Shown piece by piece: positions 62,176-64,000 of a stretch of 64,000 nt of DNA (positions are counted from its first letter, which is position 1; each line of letters starts with the position of its first letter). Where the stretch lies: assembly GCA_963811775.1 (NCBI GenBank), contig CAWESO010000010.1:1-64000 (forward strand). Direction: 5' to 3'. The notes beneath the pieces are model-generated. The model did no database searches and was not told the DNA's origin. It was given only the letters and a program-made list of their open reading frames with translations. The DNA comes from Chersky-840 sp963811775. GTDB lineage: Bacteria > Actinomycetota > Acidimicrobiia > Acidimicrobiales > UBA8190. The position numbers and the translations under genes are program-made.

Positions 62176-63978
62176 CTACCGTCCCAGGAACCAGCGCCCT
62201 GTTCGCCGGGCGATGCGGCCGGCGTCCTGGGGGAGATTGCGGCCGGTGGTCGCCCACAGTTGGTTCTGGTGCTTCTGGTCCCCCGCCTGCCCGGTGTGCC
62301 AGACGGACGACTTGCCCACCACGGCCAGGCTGGCCAGGGCCCGCCGGGGGGCGTCCACGAGGACGAGGAGGGCGAAGCCGAGGAGGATGAGCACGCCACC
62401 GATCACGCCGAGGATCCCGATGCCGGGCCCCGCCCCGGTGAAGGCCAGCGATTTCGAGCTGCCCGTGACGGCGCCGCCACCGCCGCCCGAGGTGGCCGGC
62501 GCCTTGGTGGTCGTGGTGGTGGTGACCGTCGGCGCCGGTGATCCGGTGCCGGCGATGGCGATCACCGGGTCGATGGGAGAACCCGTCGGCGGCGTGGTGG
62601 TGATGCCCGATTGGGCAATGGCGTCGTTGGGATATGCGGTGCAGGTGAGGCTGAGGGCCGAGCCCGCCACCGTGAGGCTGAGGGAGGCGGAGGAGTCCTC
62701 AGCCACGATGAAGTTGGGGCTCTGGGCCGTGAAGCCGGGCACCGTGGCGGCGGTCGAGGGGAGCGACAGGGGCACCCCAGCGCTCGGCACGGGGCTCGGG
62801 ATGGGCACGTCGAAGGTGATGGCCGGGGGCTTGATCGAGGCCGGGGTGACCGCACTCGCCGGGAAGCCGTCGATCTGGGCCGTGGCCGTGCCCTGGAGGT
62901 CGGGCCCGAGCGCCGCCGCCGCACTGGCCAGCGAGGCGGGGAGGTTCACCACCGTCTGGTAGCCCGTCACGCTGAAGGCCTGTCCCGCCGTGGGGGCTGC
63001 GGGCGACAGCGTGGCGGAGGTCACCGCCCCGTTGAGGGCGATGTTGCCGACCGGGGTGCCCGGGCAGTACAGCTCATAGGGCCCGGTGATCGTGGCGCTC
63101 GGCGCCGGGGTTGTCGTGGTGGTTGTCGCCCCCACGGTCGTCGTGGTGGCGCCCTCGGTCGTCGTGGTCGCCCCTTCGGTCGTGGTGGTCGCCCCTTCGG
63201 TCGTGGTGGTCGCCCCTTCGGTCGTGGTCGTGGCGCCCTCGGTCGTGGTCGTGGCGCCCTCGGTCGTGGTCGTGGCGCCGGTGACTGTCGTGGTAGTCGC
63301 CCCTGCGGTCGTGGTCGTGGCACCGGCCCCGGTGGTCGTGGTGCCTGCACCGGTCGTGGATGTGGCGCCGGCTCCGGTTGTGGTGGTCGCGCTCGGAGGC
63401 GCCTCGGTCCCGAACAGGATGTTGCCCTGAGCAGCGTCATTGGCCTCGTCGCCATACGCCAGCGTGCACACGTCGCCGATCGCCTGCTGCGCCGCGGTCG
63501 GGGGACACGGATACAGCGCGGCGTCGGCCGTGGGGCTCTTCCCGTTGCTGTCGGTGGCGGGACAGGTCACGACGGATGGAGCGGGGCCACAGGGGGGCCC
63601 GTTCGTCCCTTGGACTACCTTGATGGTGCCCGAGATCGTCCCTTTGGCGGTGACCGACACGAGCGCGGAGAACGACGGAGCGGTGCAGCTGACCGGGATG
63701 TCACTGTTGACGACTCCACCGTCATGGACCGTCGGCTGCTTGGCATCGCTGTTGCACTCGATGATGTTGCCGATCGACCCCGCAGTCAGTCCGCTCGCAG
63801 TCATGGTGACGGACTCGCCGTTGGTCAATCCGTGGTTCGGCGTGATCGTCGGTGTGACCGTCTTCCCCGCTGCCGCCGACGCAGACATGGCGGTGCCGAG
63901 AATGACCGAGCCCGACATGAGGAGGATCGACGCCACGACCATGACGCACCGCGCCTTCGCGTCTCGTCCCCTCGGCAT
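62176..63978 (-). CDS. cell-surface protein with neocarzinostatin-like domain, Thr-rich repeat stalk and LAxTG motif
   Basis: 600 residues from ATG 63978. Signal peptide ending SASAAAG. An N-terminal Ig-like/neocarzinostatin-like domain (TVTPTITPNHGLTNGESVTM, NIIECNSD) has Cys pairs. The middle stalk is made of TTTTEGA-type heptads (about residues 205-290). A second beta-rich region follows, then LAFTG directly before a hydrophobic helix (IGILGVIGGVLILLGFALLVLV) and DAPRRAL. LAxTG is the class E sortase motif of actinobacteria. The tail after the helix is about 60 residues, unusually long for a sortase substrate, so anchoring may instead be by the helix itself. Confidence 0.8.
   Translation of the reverse strand: MPRGRDAKARCVMVVASILLMSGSVILGTAMSASAAAGKTVTPTITPNHGLTNGESVTMTASGLTAGSIGNIIECNSDAKQPTVHDGGVVNSDIPVSCTAPSFSALVSVTAKGTISGTIKVVQGTNGPPCGPAPSVVTCPATDSNGKSPTADAALYPCPPTAAQQAIGDVCTLAYGDEANDAAQGNILFGTEAPPSATTTTGAGATSTTGAGTTTTGAGATTTTAGATTTTVTGATTTTEGATTTTEGATTTTEGATTTTEGATTTTEGATTTTEGATTTTVGATTTTTTPAPSATITGPYELYCPGTPVGNIALNGAVTSATLSPAAPTAGQAFSVTGYQTVVNLPASLASAAAALGPDLQGTATAQIDGFPASAVTPASIKPPAITFDVPIPSPVPSAGVPLSLPSTAATVPGFTAQSPNFIVAEDSSASLSLTVAGSALSLTCTAYPNDAIAQSGITTTPPTGSPIDPVIAIAGTGSPAPTVTTTTTTKAPATSGGGGGAVTGSSKSLAFTGAGPGIGILGVIGGVLILLGFALLVLVDAPRRALASLAVVGKSSVWHTGQAGDQKHQNQLWATTGRNLPQDAGRIARRTGRWFLGR
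63118..63363. repeat. 21-bp tandem repeats coding TTTTEGA heptads
   Basis: Units of 21 bases built on CGGTCGTGGTGGTCGCCCCT with synonymous changes; at least six near-perfect copies lie within a larger run of about ten related units. On the minus strand they code Thr-rich heptads of the surface protein. Copy number is likely to vary between strains by slippage in multiples of 7 residues, without frameshift. Confidence 0.85.
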
Positions 63979-64000
63979 CACTGCAGCGATCCTCGACCGG

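Overview
This is high-GC DNA from an actinobacterium (Actinomycetota). The evidence is GC-rich third codon positions, several starts that look leaderless, a wax-ester-synthase/DGAT acyltransferase, an LAxTG (class E sortase type) surface protein, PPK2, DUF2079, and IS30 and tandem tyrosine-recombinase elements of actinobacterial style. I cannot place it to genus; Acidimicrobiia-like soil lineages are a guess. I saw no rRNA, tRNA or CRISPR array.

The window has two halves. The left half (1 to about 34.9 kb) is accessory and decaying. It holds an alpha/beta hydrolase, a lipoprotein, secreted proteins and a G1-family peptidase, among intergenic stretches that carry a composite hairpin-rich repeat (modules A and B, 1.88-5.40 kb). 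Next comes a pair of overlapping tyrosine recombinases flanked by a perfect 14-bp inverted repeat (7456-9813), followed by an HTH gene broken by a 23-bp insertion. From 10.6 to 16.7 kb lies a minus-strand lipid/redox block: SnoaL-like protein, KARI-like protein, WS/DGAT, alpha/beta hydrolase, flavin amine oxidase. From 17.3 to 34.8 kb are a DHA2 exporter, an IS30 element just upstream of a frameshifted dodecin, a divergent TetR / ATP-grasp / methyltransferase unit, an orphan ABC-2-like permease, two oxidoreductases, an MFS_3 transporter, an acyltransferase-SGNH protein, and at least five gene remnants.

The right half (34.9-64 kb) is mostly tightly packed and intact. It contains an MMPL transporter, a DsbA-like protein, AhpD-like protein, cupin, aldo/keto reductase and SpoU methyltransferase. 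Then comes an orphan cytochrome b with a large extracytoplasmic domain, divergent from a Kelch/PQQ-like beta-propeller protein. A compact Baeyer-Villiger-type monooxygenase / double SDR / amidohydrolase operon follows, suggesting ketone to ester or lactone to acid catabolism. After it are a beta-propeller protein, a cyclase-family hydrolase, a cupin, a VOC protein, a membrane-anchored GH31 glycosidase, a DUF2079 membrane protein, a PrmC-like methyltransferase, PPK2, a coiled-coil protein, and a neocarzinostatin-like surface protein with Thr-rich heptads.

Three links between genes stand out. Near-identical palindromes (CTGACACYGGYGTCAG) sit at 15.2 kb, before the hydrolase-WS/DGAT-KARI operon, and at 46.2 kb, before the monooxygenase operon; this suggests one TetR-type regulator for both. 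A second palindrome, AGTATRCANTGYATACT, fills the 35-bp gap between tetR and the ATP-grasp gene. An iron-box-like site precedes the G1 peptidase. Several genes carry single-base frameshifts, so consensus errors have to be separated from true pseudogenes.
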